DNA from: Rhizobiales bacterium Ga0077525
GTDB taxonomy: Bacteria > Pseudomonadota > Alphaproteobacteria > Rhizobiales > Xanthobacteraceae
Assembly: GCA_001464835.1 (NCBI GenBank)
Contig: LNDS01000031.1
Coordinates: forward strand, 1 to 64,000
Length of the DNA: 64,000 bases
Direction of reading: 5' to 3'
The position numbers and the translations under genes were made by a program. The notes under the pieces are model-generated. The model had not been told where the DNA came from. It worked only from the letters and a program-made list of their open reading frames with translations, and did no database searches. Positions within the stretch are counted from its first letter, which is position 1; each line of letters starts with the position of its first letter. Positions 18,827 to 27,725 of the stretch are shown here, one piece after another.

Positions 18827-20284
18827 ATGAGTGCCGAGAGATTTTTACGCATGTTGAAGCTCCCCGCGCTCGACCGCCTGCCGGAATGGCTGGCCGATGT
18901 CCCCAGTCTCACCGAACTGGCCAAGGGCTCGACCGTCTGGCTCGCTGTCACCGGGCTCAGCCGCGCCGGCAAGACGGTGTTCATCACCAGCCTGGTGCAC
19001 AATCTTCTCAGCGCGCTGCATAACCCGAACCGGATGCCGCTGCTCAAAGTGGTCGGCGAGGGGCGGCTGATTGCCGCGCGTCAGGAAGGCGCCAAGGCGC
19101 ATCTTTTGCCGCGTTTCCCCTACGCCGCCAATATCGAGGCAATGGCGAAAACGCCGGCCGGCTGGCCGGAGCGCACCGCCGACATCAGCGAGATCGGCGT
19201 CGATATCCGCTTCGTGCCGTCCGGCTTTGTTGGCGAAGTGCTCGGCCGCGTCAGCGGCGGCGCGGCAACGCTCAAGCTGCGCATTGTCGATTATCCGGGC
19301 GAGTGGCTGCTCGACCTGCCGCTGATGTCGCAGACTTACGCCGAATGGTCGCGCGCCATGCTCCAGCTGTGGCGGCGCGGTCTGCGCGCTGACATCGCCC
19401 GCGATTACTTCGCCTTCATTGCCGATCATCCAGCAGATGAGGGCACGAGCGAGGCCGTCGCCAAGCAGGCGCACGATCTTTATCGCGCGCTGCTTATCAC
19501 CGCGCGCGACAAGCATGGCCTGAGCTATTTGCAGCCGGGCCGATTCGTCTGCCCGGGTGCGCTCGGCGACGTGCCTTATCTCTGGTTCGCACCGCTCGAG
19601 GTGCCGGACAGTGTCGAGCGGCCTGCCGCCGGCACGCTTGGCGCGCTGATGGAAGAGCGCTTCGAGGTCTACAAGCGCGAGGTGGTCGCCAAATTCTACG
19701 AAGATTATTTCCGCCACTACGGACGGCAGATCGTCCTGGTCGATGTGCTCGGCGCGCTGTTGGCAGGCCGCGAGGCGTTCGACGATACGCGGCTGGCGAG
19801 CGAGGCTATTCTGCAGAGCTTCCGCTACGGCCAGCACAATATCCTGACCAAGCTGCTTGGCAGCGCCCGCGTCGAGAAGGTGTTGTTCGCCGCCACCAAG
19901 GCTGACCACATCCCGGATCTGCAACGCGACAATATGAGCGCGCTGTTGCGCAACATGGCGGCCCTGCCGGCTTTGGAAGCGCGCGGCAACAATGCCGACA
20001 TTCATTTCACCACTTTGGCGTCGGTCGCGTCGACCGTCGAAGCTGCGCAAGAGGTCGAAGGCCGGCAGGGCGTCATCGGCCGCATGGTCGGCGCCGGCAA
20101 GCAGACGCGCTTCTATATCGATGCGATTCCGGTTCAGCCGCCGCGGCCGGATGCCTGGGGCGCACCGTTTCTCAGCATTCCCCAGTTCGAGCCGCCACTG
20201 ATCGATCCGGCGCCGGTCGATGGCATTCCGCATATCAATCTCGATTTGGCGCTCGATTATCTGATCGGAGACCGCTTGCGATGA
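18827..20284 (+). CDS. ycjX: YcjX-like stress-induced P-loop protein
   Basis: YcjX is a conserved DUF463 GTPase-like protein, cytoplasmic or membrane-associated, linked in enterobacteria to the phage shock response. The 485-residue product has the P-loop LSRAGKTVFITSLVHNLL (about residues 45-62), LRIVDYPGEWLLDLPLM as the switch-like motif, and VLFAATKADHIP as the base-recognition region. The next gene starts within its stop (atga), as usual for ycjX-ycjF. Confidence 0.92.
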   Translation: MSAERFLRMLKLPALDRLPEWLADVPSLTELAKGSTVWLAVTGLSRAGKTVFITSLVHNLLSALHNPNRMPLLKVVGEGRLIAARQEGAKAHLLPRFPYAANIEAMAKTPAGWPERTADISEIGVDIRFVPSGFVGEVLGRVSGGAATLKLRIVDYPGEWLLDLPLMSQTYAEWSRAMLQLWRRGLRADIARDYFAFIADHPADEGTSEAVAKQAHDLYRALLITARDKHGLSYLQPGRFVCPGALGDVPYLWFAPLEVPDSVERPAAGTLGALMEERFEVYKREVVAKFYEDYFRHYGRQIVLVDVLGALLAGREAFDDTRLASEAILQSFRYGQHNILTKLLGSARVEKVLFAATKADHIPDLQRDNMSALLRNMAALPALEARGNNADIHFTTLASVASTVEAAQEVEGRQGVIGRMVGAGKQTRFYIDAIPVQPPRPDAWGAPFLSIPQFEPPLIDPAPVDGIPHINLDLALDYLIGDRLR

Positions 20285-21336
20285 CCGATCCCCATTCAAA
20301 ACGCCCCCAGGGGCCGCGCATCATTGTCGATGACGAACCGTCGCAGACGCGGCCCTTCGCCACGCCGCATGCTCCCTTGGTTGTCGAGACTGCGGACACC
20401 GACCGCATCGTGCCGCGCGAACGCGCCGCGGTGGCGCAAGGCGCAAGCGCATTGCCCGCACGGCCGCGTTTGCGTGACCGCTGGGTGCGGCTCGGTCTTT
20501 ACGGTGTTGGCGCGGCGATTGTCGGCTGGCTCGGCATCGACGCCTATCTTTGGATATCGAGCGCTTTCGCCACCAGCAACACTTTGGGCGCTGTCGCATC
20601 GACGGTTGTCGTCGCCGGTTTCGGCGGCGCGGCGCTGATCGTCGGCCGCGAGATGAGAAGCTTCTACGCGCTGAAAAGCGTCGAAGAGCATCAGCAGCGT
20701 TTCGCCGCCGAGAACCTGCGCCCGGCCGACATGCGCGAAGCGATCCGCGACGTGCTCGCCGTCGTGCCGAAGGACCGCGAAACCGAAGCGGCGATCGAGG
20801 CCTTCCAGCGCCAGGCGCAGGCGCATCACACGCCGGCGCAGCAACTTGAACTTTTGTCGCGCACGGTGATGACGCCGCTCGACCGCCGCGCCGAGGCGGC
20901 GGTGCGCCGCGCCACCGCTGCGGCGTTCGGCATTACCGCGGTGTCGCCAACGGCGATGACCGACGTTCTGTTCTTCGTGGCGATGAGCGTGCGCATGGTG
21001 CGCACCGTGGCCGCCTGTTACGGCCACCGCCCGACGGCGGCGGCGACCGCGCATCTCCTGCGGCGGCTGCTGACCGAGGCCGGCAAACTGGGCGCCGTCG
21101 ATCTCGCCGGCATGACCTTGACGCAGCACATCGGCGGCGCCTTGGCGGAGCGCATCGCCGCCAACACCGCCGAGTCGATGTATGCCGGGCAGCGCATGGC
21201 CCGCATCGGGCTCATCACCATGGGCATGTGCCGCCCGGTGCCGTTCCTGCCGGAAGAGGTGCCCGGCATGTTTTCGTCGATGATCGGCAATCTTTTCGTC
21301 CGCAAACCGGCCAATCCGGCGGAAAATCGGGGATGA
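20281..21336 (+). CDS. ycjF: YcjF-like membrane protein (UPF0283/DUF697 family)
   Basis: A 351-residue membrane protein partnered with YcjX. It has a disordered N-terminal tail (1-65) and two adjacent membrane segments (about residues 72-92 and 102-120; YGVGAAIVGWLGIDAYLWI and ASTVVVAGFGGAALIVG). A C-terminal DUF697-like helical region contains AFGITAVSPTAMTDVLFF. It overlaps ycjX by 4 bp, indicating translational coupling. Confidence 0.9.
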   Translation: MTDPHSKRPQGPRIIVDDEPSQTRPFATPHAPLVVETADTDRIVPRERAAVAQGASALPARPRLRDRWVRLGLYGVGAAIVGWLGIDAYLWISSAFATSNTLGAVASTVVVAGFGGAALIVGREMRSFYALKSVEEHQQRFAAENLRPADMREAIRDVLAVVPKDRETEAAIEAFQRQAQAHHTPAQQLELLSRTVMTPLDRRAEAAVRRATAAAFGITAVSPTAMTDVLFFVAMSVRMVRTVAACYGHRPTAAATAHLLRRLLTEAGKLGAVDLAGMTLTQHIGGALAERIAANTAESMYAGQRMARIGLITMGMCRPVPFLPEEVPGMFSSMIGNLFVRKPANPAENRG

Positions 21337-21349
21337 CGCCCGCCCGGCG

Positions 21350-21364
21350 TTAACCAAAAATTAA
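21350..21364. promoter_or_regulatory. CtrA-like box (TTAA-N7-TTAA)
   Basis: ttaaccaaaaattaa matches the full CtrA recognition pattern, with exactly seven bases between the half-sites. It is 63 bp before the 44-residue membrane protein gene and just after the ycjF stop. CtrA is the alphaproteobacterial cell-cycle response regulator. Confidence 0.45.
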
Positions 21365-21426
21365 CGGAGTGTTCGTCCGGCCGGTCGCCTCGGCTATCCT
21401 GATGTCTGGAATCGGGAGCGGCGACG

Positions 21427-21561
21427 ATGGTCAAGACAATTGCCCGGGCTGTATTTTTGTTTGCGCTGGCGATCATGGTCGCCTCGTGGGCGATGACCAT
21501 CAGCAACAGCGAGCCGGCGCCGCCGAGCGAGGCGCTGCCGACCGACCGCATGTATTCCTGA
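21427..21561 (+). CDS. Small single-pass membrane protein (44 aa)
   Basis: A short open frame with a hydrophobic segment (about residues 6-25; ARAVFLFALAIMVASWAMT) followed by a short polar tail rich in Pro and Glu. gggag lies about eight bases before ATG 21427. No known family. It sits between ycjF and the FAD oxidoreductase and has a CtrA-like box upstream. Coding status is moderately supported by the ribosome-binding site and the clean hydrophobic/polar layout. Confidence 0.5.
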   Translation: MVKTIARAVFLFALAIMVASWAMTISNSEPAPPSEALPTDRMYS

Positions 21562-21648
21562 GCTTCGGCTCCGCGCCGGCCGCTTGACCTGGGCGCCGCT
21601 GGCCGACAGGTTGCTGCCCTCATCTGCCTGTAAGCCCGGGGCATCGCC

Positions 21649-23061
21649 GTGACCGTTCCAGCCGCCATCAAATCCCGTAGTCCGGACGGCTTTGCCGCCG
21701 CCATTGGCGACCTGACCGCCGCCTTCGGCAATCGCGTCGTGACCTCGCAAGCGGTGCGCCAGCAGCACGGCAATACGGTCACCTGGCATCCGAACCAGCC
21801 GCCTGACGCGGTGGTGTTTCCGCAGAGCACCGAAGACGTGCAGCAGATCGTGCGCATCTGCTCGAAGCACGGCATGCCGATCATTCCCTACGGCGCCGGT
21901 TCGTCGCTGGAGGGCCACGTTAACGCGCCGCAGGGCGGCGTCTCGATCGACTTCCGCGATATGAACGCGTTGCTGACCGTGCACGCCGAGGATCTCGACT
22001 GCGTCGTGCAGGCCGGCATCACCCGCAAGACCCTGAACGAGCAGTTGCGCGACAGCGGGCTGTTCTTCCCGATCGATCCCGGCGCCGACGCTTCGCTCGG
22101 CGGCATGGCTTCGACGCGCGCCTCGGGCACCAACGCGGTGCGCTACGGCACCATGAAGGACAATGTCATCGCGCTGAAAGTCGTGCTCGCCAATGGCGAG
22201 GTGATCGACACTGCGCGCCGCGCCAAGAAAACCTCGGCCGGCTACGACCTGACCCGCCTGATGGTCGGCTCGGAAGGCACGCTCGGCATCATCACCGAAC
22301 TGACGCTGAAATTGTCCGGCATTCCGGAGGCGATCTCCGGCGGCCGCTGCCCGTTTCCTTCCGTCGAGGCGGCCTGCAACGCCGCGATCATGACCATCCA
22401 GGCCGGCATTCCGGTGGCGCGCATCGAACTGCTCGACGCGCTCCAGGTCCGCGCCATCAATCTCGGGTCGAAACTCGATCTGCCGGAGACGACGTTGCTG
22501 CTGATGGAGTTCCACGGCTCTCCCGCCTCGGTCGCTGAACAGTCGACCCGCTTCGGTGAGATTGCCGAAGAACTTGGTGGCGGTCCGTTTGTCTGGACCA
22601 CGGTGCCGGAAGAACGCACCAAGCTCTGGGAAGCGCGCCACAACGCCGCCTTCTCAAACTTCACGCTGCGCCCCGGCGCGGCGATGATCGCCACCGACGT
22701 CTGCGTGCCGATCTCGCGGCTGGCAGAATGCGTCACCGCGACGCAGGCCGACATCGCCGACAGCCGTATCGTCGCGCCGATCGTCGGCCATGTCGGCGAC
22801 GGCAATTTCCACCTCACGATGCTGATCGACCTGAATGACGCTGACGAGGTCGCGCGCGCCGAGGGCCTCTCCGGCCGCCTGGTCGAGCGCGCTTTGGCGA
22901 TGGACGGAACCTGCACCGGCGAACACGGCGTCGGCCAAGGCAAGATCAAATACATGCAGGCCGAGCACGGCGAGGCTGCGGTGGCCGCCATGCGGGCGAT
23001 CAAGCAGGCGCTCGACCCGCAGAATATCCTCAATCCGGGCAAAATGATCGCGCAAAACTGA
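21649..23061 (+). CDS. FAD-linked oxidase, D-lactate/glycolate dehydrogenase family
   Basis: A 470-residue flavoprotein of the GlcD/Dld2 type. The PCMH FAD-binding domain (about 50-230) has IPYGAGSSLEGHV, ASLGGMASTRASGTNAVRYG and GSEGTLGIITELTLKL. The C-terminal oxidase domain has the His-containing IVGHVGDGNFH and the closing GTCTGEHGVGQGK. It likely oxidises a D-2-hydroxyacid such as D-lactate and passes electrons to cytochrome c or the ETF/quinone pool; the substrate is not certain. Starts with GTG. Monocistronic by context. Confidence 0.9.
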   Translation: MTVPAAIKSRSPDGFAAAIGDLTAAFGNRVVTSQAVRQQHGNTVTWHPNQPPDAVVFPQSTEDVQQIVRICSKHGMPIIPYGAGSSLEGHVNAPQGGVSIDFRDMNALLTVHAEDLDCVVQAGITRKTLNEQLRDSGLFFPIDPGADASLGGMASTRASGTNAVRYGTMKDNVIALKVVLANGEVIDTARRAKKTSAGYDLTRLMVGSEGTLGIITELTLKLSGIPEAISGGRCPFPSVEAACNAAIMTIQAGIPVARIELLDALQVRAINLGSKLDLPETTLLLMEFHGSPASVAEQSTRFGEIAEELGGGPFVWTTVPEERTKLWEARHNAAFSNFTLRPGAAMIATDVCVPISRLAECVTATQADIADSRIVAPIVGHVGDGNFHLTMLIDLNDADEVARAEGLSGRLVERALAMDGTCTGEHGVGQGKIKYMQAEHGEAAVAAMRAIKQALDPQNILNPGKMIAQN

Positions 23062-23156
23062 TCGCGCATGGCTGAATGCCAGCCGCGACATAGATTTGCC
23101 GCCAAAACTCTCGAAGACTGGCGTATATTTCGATAGATTAAGCGCAAGCCAGGCTG

Positions 23157-26100
23157 TTGCGGTTTTGGCGCTGGAGTTGGCGTTTGCAAACCACTTTGCT
23201 CGGATTGGCGGTAGCGATCATCCTGGCGGTGCTGGCCGCACTGGTCGGGCCGCTGCTGATCGACTGGAGCGGACAGCGCTCGATTTTCGAATCCGAAGCC
23301 GGCCGTCTCCTCGGCGTCAACGTGCGGGTCGCGGGCGGCATCGATGCGCGCCTGCTGCCGTCGCCGCGGCTCACCCTCAACGATGTCGAACTTGGCCAGG
23401 GCGACAGCAAGATCGCGCTGCGCGCGCTGACCGTCGAACTGGCGCTTGGCCCCCTGATGCGCGGCGACTGGCATGCGACCGAATTGCACCTCGCCGGACC
23501 GCACGTGAAGCTCGGCGTCGATGCCGCCGGTCTAGTCACCGCGCCTGATTTCAACATGGCGTTCAGCCCGGACTCAGTCACGGTCGAACGCCTGAGCATC
23601 GAGGACGGCACGGTGTCTTTCGTCGATGCCGGCAGCGGCGGCGCCGTCACCCTCAGCCGCTTGTGGTTCAACGGCGACGCCAAGTCGCTCACCGGCCCGT
23701 TCAAGGGCGAAGGCGCGGTCACGATTGGCGGCGAACTTTATCCGTTCCGCCTGTCGACGGGGCGTTACAGCGACGAAGGCGCCATCAAGATTCATCTCAA
23801 CGTCGATCCGGTCAACCGCCCGCTCAGCATTGAAGCCGACGGCCAGTTGAAGCTTGCCGGCGGCGAGCCGCGCTTCGACGGTACCTGGAGCCTGTCGAAG
23901 CCGGTCGGCATCGGCCTGCGCACCAATGCGCGGCTGACGCAGCCGTGGCGTTTGAGCGGCAAGATCAAGGCCGGCGCGCAATCGGCGCTGATCGAGCAGA
24001 TCGAGTATCTCTACGGTTCGGAAGAGCAGGGGCTCAAGCTGACCGGCGTCGCCGACTTCAAGTTCGGCAGCAATGCGCGCTTCGACGGCGTGCTGTCCGG
24101 TCGCCAGATCGATCTCGACCGCGTGCTGATCGGAAGCGACGGCACGCGGCCGCCACCGGCCGCTGCCATCCGCGAACTCATCGAACTTGGCGGCGGCGCC
24201 TTTCGCCCGGGATTCCCGATCGCCCTCGGCATCGGCATCGACCAGATCACGCTCGGCGGCAATACGGTTCAGAACTTGCGCGGCGACATCAGCTCCGATG
24301 CCAAAGGCTGGAGTCTCGACCGCTTTGAGTTTCGCGCGCCCGGCTATACGCAGGTGCGCCTGAGCGGCCATCTCGCCGTCGGCGCCGACGGCGTCGCCTT
24401 CACCGGACCGGCCGAGATCGAAGCCAACGATCCGAAAGTGCTGGCCGCCTGGCTCGAAGGCCGCAGCGATGTGCCGGTGACGCCACCGATCGATCTGCGC
24501 ACGCTTAATCTGCGCGGCGATGTTACGCTCGGCAGCGAGAAGGTCGCCATCGAGCAACTGAAGGCGGAGTTCGACCGCAAGACGATCTCCGGGCGGCTGT
24601 CATATGTCTTCGCCGCCGGCCGCGAGCAGGCCAAGCTCGATGCCGCGCTCAACGCGCCAGAACTCGACATCGATGCCGCGCTCGGCTTCGGCAAAGCGCT
24701 GCTCGCCGGCTCGGCGATGCAACGGCCGCGCGACATGATTATCGCCGCCGATATTGGCCGCGCCTCGGTCGCCGGTTTTGTCGCGCGCAATGCCAGCGCG
24801 CGGCTGAAAGTCGATGCCGGCGGCTTGCAGATCGACAAATTGTCCGTCACCGATCTTGGCGGCGCGGCGTTTTCGGCGAGCGGCCGTATCGACACGACGC
24901 AGCCGACGCCGCGCGGCAGCATCAATGTCGATCTCACCGCGCCGGACATGGCGCCGGTGATGGCGGTGCTGTCGCGCTTCGCGCCGGCCACCGTCTCGGC
25001 GCTGGGCCGCGGCACCGCGGCGATGGCGCCGGCCCGGTTGCGCGCACGGCTGGTGATCGATGGCACGGCGCAGGCGGCGCTGGCCAGGGTCAATATCGAC
25101 GGCGTTCTCGGCAAGGTGCGCGTCGCTTTGGCCGGGCAGGGCAATGCCGACTTCTTCACCGCCGGCGCCAATGCCGGCGAAGTGCGGCTCGATGGCAAGC
25201 TGGACGCCGATGACGGCAAGATCCTGATGGCCATGCTCGGTCTCGACAGAGCGGTGGAGATCGAAGCCGGTCCCGGCGCGCTGACTCTTGCTCTCAATGG
25301 TCCGGCGAATGGCGATCTGAAGCTCGAAAGCCGTCTTGTCGCCAAAGGGCTGGAGGCCAGGGCCGCCGGCACCGCGCGGCCGTTTGGCGCTCAGCCCTCC
25401 GCATCGCTGCGCGCGACGATCGTGCGCGCCAATGCCGCGCCGTTGCGCGGCGCCGGCGGTGGCCGGGCGGCGCTGCCGGTGACCTTCGATGGCGGCGTCG
25501 CGCTTGCCGGCGACGAAGTCACATTGACCGACATCAACGCCAATGCTGGCGGCACCGCGCTGCGCGGCAAGGCCAGTTGGTCGCTCGGCATGCCGCACCG
25601 GATTTCCGGCGAACTGGAAGCCGACACGATCGATGGCGGTACAGTGGTCGCCGCCGCCATTGGCATGGCGACCTTGCCGCCGGGCTCCGACAAGAACTGG
25701 GTGTGGTCGACGGAACCCTTCACCGACGGCGCCTTCGGCGACTATGCCGGGACGGTGGCGCTTAAAGTGCGCCGCCTGGATCTGCCGGCGCCGCTTGTGG
25801 TGCGTGAATTCCGCAGCAGTCTGCGTTTCGGCAAGCGCGAAATATCCGTCGGCGACATCAGCGGCGACATGGCCGGCGGCAGGCTAAGCGGCGGCATCGT
25901 CTACAAGGACACCGACCTCGGCCTGACTGCCCAAGCCAAGTTGTCGCTGACCGGCGCCGATGCCGCGGCGCTGCTCGCCGCCGGGGCGCGGCCGCCGGTA
26001 ACAGGAGCGCTCGATCTGACCGCCGAGGTCGAGGGTTCGGGCTTGAGCCCTGTGGCGCTGCTCGGCTCGCTGCAAGGCAACGGCACCGTTGCGCTTGCCG

Positions 26101-26780
26101 ACGCGCAACTGGCCGGGCTCGATCCGCGCACCTTCGACACGGTGACGCGCGCGGTCGATCAAGGTCTGGCCATCGATTCGCAACGCATCGCCAACGTCGT
26201 GCGCACTGCGCTGGAAGGCGGTCAGTTGCCGGTCAAGCGCGCCGGCGGCGTTTTCACCCTTCGCGCCGGCCAGTTGCGTCTGGCCAATGTCACCGTCGAT
26301 AGCAAGAACGCCAATCTCGACATTACGGGCCGTGTCGATCTGACCGACGGCACGCTCGACGCGCGGCTGGTTCTGTCGGGATCGAGCGAAGCGGCCGGCG
26401 CGCGGCCGGACATCTTCATGGCATTGCGCGGGCCGGTCGCGGCGCCGTCGCGCAGCATCGACGTGTCGGCATTGACCGGCTGGCTGACGCTGCGGGCGGT
26501 TGAATTGCAGGCGAGCCGCCTGCGCGCCATCGAGGCGGCGCAGCCGAAGCCGCTCCCGCCGCTGCCGCCCGCCGGCGACATTGTTATTCCGCCGAAAGAA
26601 GTTTCGCCGCCGACAAAAACGCCGCCGCAAAAAGAAGCTGCGCCGCCGAAAGAAATATTGCCTGAAAAAGAAATGGCGCCGGCATTGCCGGCGCCCGTCG
26701 AGATTCATCCTGCGCCCAATCCAGCGCCATTGCCGAAGCGCGCCGGGCAACCGGCAGGTTCCATCAGCCCCCAGAACTGA
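23157..26780 (+). CDS. AsmA family outer-membrane biogenesis protein
   Basis: A very large (1207-residue) protein with an N-terminal membrane anchor (LLGLAVAIILAVLAALVGPLL, about residues 14-34). The typical AsmA start follows (FESEAGRLLGVNVRVAGGIDARLLPSPRLTLNDV) and then long repeats of beta-strand type. AsmA-like proteins span the periplasm and are implicated in phospholipid transport to the outer membrane. The C-terminal AsmA_2-like region (GLAIDSQRIANVVRTALEGG, about 1000-1030) is followed by a Pro/Lys/Glu-rich tail (PPKEVSPPTKTPP). The start is TTG 23157; no better ATG precedes the anchor. Its end overlaps the converging RHH gene by 17 bp. Confidence 0.88.
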   Translation: MRFWRWSWRLQTTLLGLAVAIILAVLAALVGPLLIDWSGQRSIFESEAGRLLGVNVRVAGGIDARLLPSPRLTLNDVELGQGDSKIALRALTVELALGPLMRGDWHATELHLAGPHVKLGVDAAGLVTAPDFNMAFSPDSVTVERLSIEDGTVSFVDAGSGGAVTLSRLWFNGDAKSLTGPFKGEGAVTIGGELYPFRLSTGRYSDEGAIKIHLNVDPVNRPLSIEADGQLKLAGGEPRFDGTWSLSKPVGIGLRTNARLTQPWRLSGKIKAGAQSALIEQIEYLYGSEEQGLKLTGVADFKFGSNARFDGVLSGRQIDLDRVLIGSDGTRPPPAAAIRELIELGGGAFRPGFPIALGIGIDQITLGGNTVQNLRGDISSDAKGWSLDRFEFRAPGYTQVRLSGHLAVGADGVAFTGPAEIEANDPKVLAAWLEGRSDVPVTPPIDLRTLNLRGDVTLGSEKVAIEQLKAEFDRKTISGRLSYVFAAGREQAKLDAALNAPELDIDAALGFGKALLAGSAMQRPRDMIIAADIGRASVAGFVARNASARLKVDAGGLQIDKLSVTDLGGAAFSASGRIDTTQPTPRGSINVDLTAPDMAPVMAVLSRFAPATVSALGRGTAAMAPARLRARLVIDGTAQAALARVNIDGVLGKVRVALAGQGNADFFTAGANAGEVRLDGKLDADDGKILMAMLGLDRAVEIEAGPGALTLALNGPANGDLKLESRLVAKGLEARAAGTARPFGAQPSASLRATIVRANAAPLRGAGGGRAALPVTFDGGVALAGDEVTLTDINANAGGTALRGKASWSLGMPHRISGELEADTIDGGTVVAAAIGMATLPPGSDKNWVWSTEPFTDGAFGDYAGTVALKVRRLDLPAPLVVREFRSSLRFGKREISVGDISGDMAGGRLSGGIVYKDTDLGLTAQAKLSLTGADAAALLAAGARPPVTGALDLTAEVEGSGLSPVALLGSLQGNGTVALADAQLAGLDPRTFDTVTRAVDQGLAIDSQRIANVVRTALEGGQLPVKRAGGVFTLRAGQLRLANVTVDSKNANLDITGRVDLTDGTLDARLVLSGSSEAAGARPDIFMALRGPVAAPSRSIDVSALTGWLTLRAVELQASRLRAIEAAQPKPLPPLPPAGDIVIPPKEVSPPTKTPPQKEAAPPKEILPEKEMAPALPAPVEIHPAPNPAPLPKRAGQPAGSISPQN

Positions 26781-27057
26781 GCGGGGCCGGACGAGATCCG
26801 GCCCCTTCGCGCTTGTCGGTGCGGGAGCCGCGCCCGCTCTCGCTGAGGGCGCGGAAATGGTCGAGCACGTATATGCGGATGGCTGAGGACAGATTGCCGT
26901 GGCGGCGGTCGGTATCGATCGAAGCCACCAGGTCCGACAAGGTCATATCGCGCTGGGCCGCGATTTCCTTGAGCGCCGACCAGAACGCGTCCTCAAGACT
27001 GACGCTGGTCTTGTGTGTGGCGATAACGATCGAACGTTTGACAACCGGCGATTTCAT
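26764..27057 (-). CDS. Ribbon-helix-helix domain protein
   Basis: A 97-residue protein of the RHH_4 type: VVKRSIVIATHKTSVSLEDAFW, then KEIAAQRDMTLSDLVASIDTDR and LSSAIRIYVLDHFR. Such proteins bind DNA as dimers and are common in alphaproteobacteria beside DUF4169 genes. The C-terminal 20 residues are basic and disordered and overlap the end of the AsmA-like gene. It overlaps the upstream DUF4169 gene by 4 bp (atga), so both are translated together. Confidence 0.88.
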   Translation of the reverse strand: MKSPVVKRSIVIATHKTSVSLEDAFWSALKEIAAQRDMTLSDLVASIDTDRRHGNLSSAIRIYVLDHFRALSESGRGSRTDKREGAGSRPAPLSSGG

Positions 27058-27242
27058 TGGCCGTCACCTCCTTCGATCCGGTGCTGATCGAGGCTACGCG
27101 CAGCCTGCTTCTGCTGGGCCGCTTCGCAGTCGCGGAGGTGCTTTGGCCGGCCATAGGCAAGCCGGTTGGCGCTGGCGCGCGTCTCATCCTGCGCGTGCGA
27201 AGCCCGTTTGCGCACCGCCCGAAGATTCACCACGTCCGCCAT
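27054..27242 (-). CDS. DUF4169 family protein (62 aa)
   Basis: A short, basic, Ala/Arg-rich protein starting MADVVNLRAVRKRASHAQDE with ANRLAYGRPK, the DUF4169 pattern. Its role is unknown. It is coupled to the downstream RHH gene by a 4-bp overlap, a pairing frequently seen in Rhizobiales. Confidence 0.85.
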   Translation of the reverse strand: MADVVNLRAVRKRASHAQDETRASANRLAYGRPKHLRDCEAAQQKQAARSLDQHRIEGGDGQ

Positions 27243-27725
27243 TGCATCGCCTCTATATCAGCAACTCTTGCGGCCGCCTTTTGTAACGGCCGAGTGTCTT
27301 GAAAAGTGTCGCTGGACGCGGTGCTTCACCATCGGCCAGCTTGGAAGCATTCCATGGTAGACAATGCGGGTTAGTGCAATCCCAATTCAAGACACGGTTA
27401 GTTGATCGCAGAATACGCGGGCTGCTCATTATGTGACCGCCCCCAGGATTTGCGCCCGCATTTACAGTCCTGCCAAGTCAAAGGGAGAGCATTATTTTGA
27501 GCGAAGCCAACAAATACTTTAAAAGTTGCGTGCGGAACCTTACGAACTCCCGCCGCGACCTGTTAACAGGCATAAATGACATTAAAAATAAGTAGAATTG
27601 CGCTGAAGCAATTAGTCGATGGCTAAAATCTAGGTATTTGCGAGCAGATATTCTATGCGACCGGTGCCCTCTCTCTTTGCACTTGGCCGCGATTTCTCCC
27701 CCAGGATAATCGCAAGCCACTTCGG
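27243..27725. other. Gene-poor AT-richer gap with one possible 32-aa ORF
   Basis: About 480 bp without a recognisable gene. One short frame at 27497-27595 (plus strand; TTG start, MSEANKYFKSCVRNL onward, 32 residues) has a gggag Shine-Dalgarno nine bases upstream but no known relatives. No tRNA, repeat or terminator stands out. It may be a remnant or a regulatory region upstream of the DUF4169-RHH pair. Confidence 0.4.
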
